This document shows, in pieces, positions 6,105 to 6,691 of a DNA stretch of 6,691 nt. The DNA is taken from the NCBI GenBank assembly GCA_919901335.1, contig CAKKOZ010000142.1, forward strand, positions 4,957 through 11,647, in the 5' to 3' direction. Both the position numbers and the translations under genes were made by a program. Numbering within the stretch: the stretch's first letter is position 1; every line of letters starts with the position of its first letter. This DNA comes from Nitrospiria bacterium. GTDB taxonomy: Bacteria > Nitrospirota > Nitrospiria > JACQBZ01. The notes under the pieces were generated by a model. The model saw nothing but the letters and a program-made list of their open reading frames with translations. It did no database searches and was not told the origin of the DNA.

Positions 6105-6632
6105 ATGAGATATGACTGGATCCAAGGGGTCGTTGTTTTCACATTCATCTTCAGCATGGGCATTGCGGGACTCGTTATTGGAGCGGCCCAGGCCCAGGGA
6201 GGAAAGCCGGTGGTGACGATCGAAACGGACAAGGGAAATATTGTCTTTGAGATGTATCCGGACGTGGCGCCCAAGACCGTGGCGCGGATCACGGAATTAG
6301 TCAAGCAGGGTTTCTATAACGGTTTGACCTTCCACCGGGTTGAGCCCGGCTTTGTGATCCAGGGCGGGGACCCAAACGGGAACGGGACGGGCGGATCGGG
6401 TGCCCAGCTAAAAGCCGAGTTCAACAAGAAGCTGCATCTTCTCGGCACCGTCGCGATGGCCCGCTCGAGTGATCCGGACAGCGCCGACAGCCAGTTTTAT
6501 ATCTGCCTTGGCCCTCAGTCGTTCCTGGACGGCAAGTACACCGTCTTCGGACAGGTGACGGACAAACCCAGTCTTGAGGTGATCCGGAAAATCAGCCGGG
6601 GGGATGTCATGAAAAAGGTCACGGTGAACTAG
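6105..6632 (+). CDS. Exported cyclophilin-type peptidyl-prolyl cis-trans isomerase
   Basis: This 175-residue protein catalyses cis-trans isomerisation of Xaa-Pro bonds, assisting folding of exported proteins. Residues 1-30 look like a signal peptide with a hydrophobic core (FTFIFSMGIAGLVIG) and cleavage after AQA at residue 30, so it probably acts in the periplasm; an uncleaved membrane anchor is the alternative. The cyclophilin domain covers about 35-173, with FHR (76-78) carrying the catalytic Arg, FVIQGGD (83-89), GTVAMAR (114-120), SQFY (129-132) and FLDGKYTVFG (140-149). At the human CypA Trp121 position there is Phe, and at His126 there is Tyr, as in many bacterial members with low cyclosporin affinity. 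AGGAG (6093-6097) lies 7 nt before the ATG. It follows ppx by 26 bp on the same strand and could be its last operon partner. Confidence 0.95.
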   Translation: MRYDWIQGVVVFTFIFSMGIAGLVIGAAQAQGGKPVVTIETDKGNIVFEMYPDVAPKTVARITELVKQGFYNGLTFHRVEPGFVIQGGDPNGNGTGGSGAQLKAEFNKKLHLLGTVAMARSSDPDSADSQFYICLGPQSFLDGKYTVFGQVTDKPSLEVIRKISRGDVMKKVTVN

Positions 6633-6647
6633 GACGGAGCGGCCGCC

Positions 6648-6663
6648 TCATCCCCGCGGATGA
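6648..6663 (+). terminator. Possible hairpin after the cyclophilin gene
   Basis: TCATCC (6648-6653) and GGATGA (6658-6663) form a perfect 6-bp stem with a 4-nt CCGC loop, 15 bp after the stop codon. No U-tract follows directly, and only a loose CTTTAA occurs about 10-20 bases on, so it is at best a weak or Rho-assisted terminator. The window ends before the next gene can be seen. Confidence 0.3.
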
Positions 6664-6691
6664 AGCTGCTCATGAATCTGCTTTAAGCGAT

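Noticed and set aside
6660..6686. Short ORF ATG AAG CTG CTC ATG AAT CTG CTT TAA after the cyclophilin gene
   Set aside because: It is eight codons, overlaps the hairpin stem and has no ribosome binding site.

Overview
The window looks like ordinary chromosome from a Gram-negative bacterium of moderately high GC. It encodes an outer-membrane beta-barrel with a signal peptide, an exported cyclophilin, and housekeeping genes with Shine-Dalgarno sites and sigma70-type promoters. Protein style and gene mix (short Ppx/GppA beside RecG and a cyclophilin, a zinc-ribbon L28) would suit Nitrospirota or a neighbouring phylum. That is an impression from the proteins and no marker in the window proves it. 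I see no phage, transposase, CRISPR array, tRNA or rRNA.

Layout. Bases 1-215 are the 3' end of a large FG-GAP/VCBS-repeat protein that enters from the left. A near-consensus promoter (251-279) then drives a 267-residue predicted outer-membrane beta-barrel of the Phenol_MetA_deg type (328-1131, +). Its stop codon overlaps by 4 bp the stop of a convergent corA (1128-2096, -), a Mg2+/Co2+-type channel with the GMN signature. Upstream of corA on the same strand, across a hairpin-rich 150-bp gap, is rpmB (2247-2438, -), encoding a zinc-binding ribosomal protein L28. rpmB is divergent from recG (up to 2484-4721, +). The two appear to share a symmetric promoter built round the palindrome ATGGTACCAT, which places the longest-ORF start of recG in doubt. 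Downstream of recG, all on the + strand and closely spaced (gaps of 63, 19 and 26 bp), are an unrecognised 110-residue helical protein, a single-module Ppx/GppA phosphatase and an exported cyclophilin. These could form one operon. The last 59 bases hold only a short hairpin.

How the genes relate. rpmB (ribosome), recG (stalled-fork and recombination repair) and ppx (polyphosphate/ppGpp metabolism) are housekeeping functions. CorA, the barrel and the cyclophilin belong to the cell envelope. No dedicated multi-gene system is evident, and I found no convincing undescribed system. The observations most worth following are the symmetric rpmB/recG promoter with its effect on the recG start, the orphan small gene between recG and ppx, and the structured corA leader.
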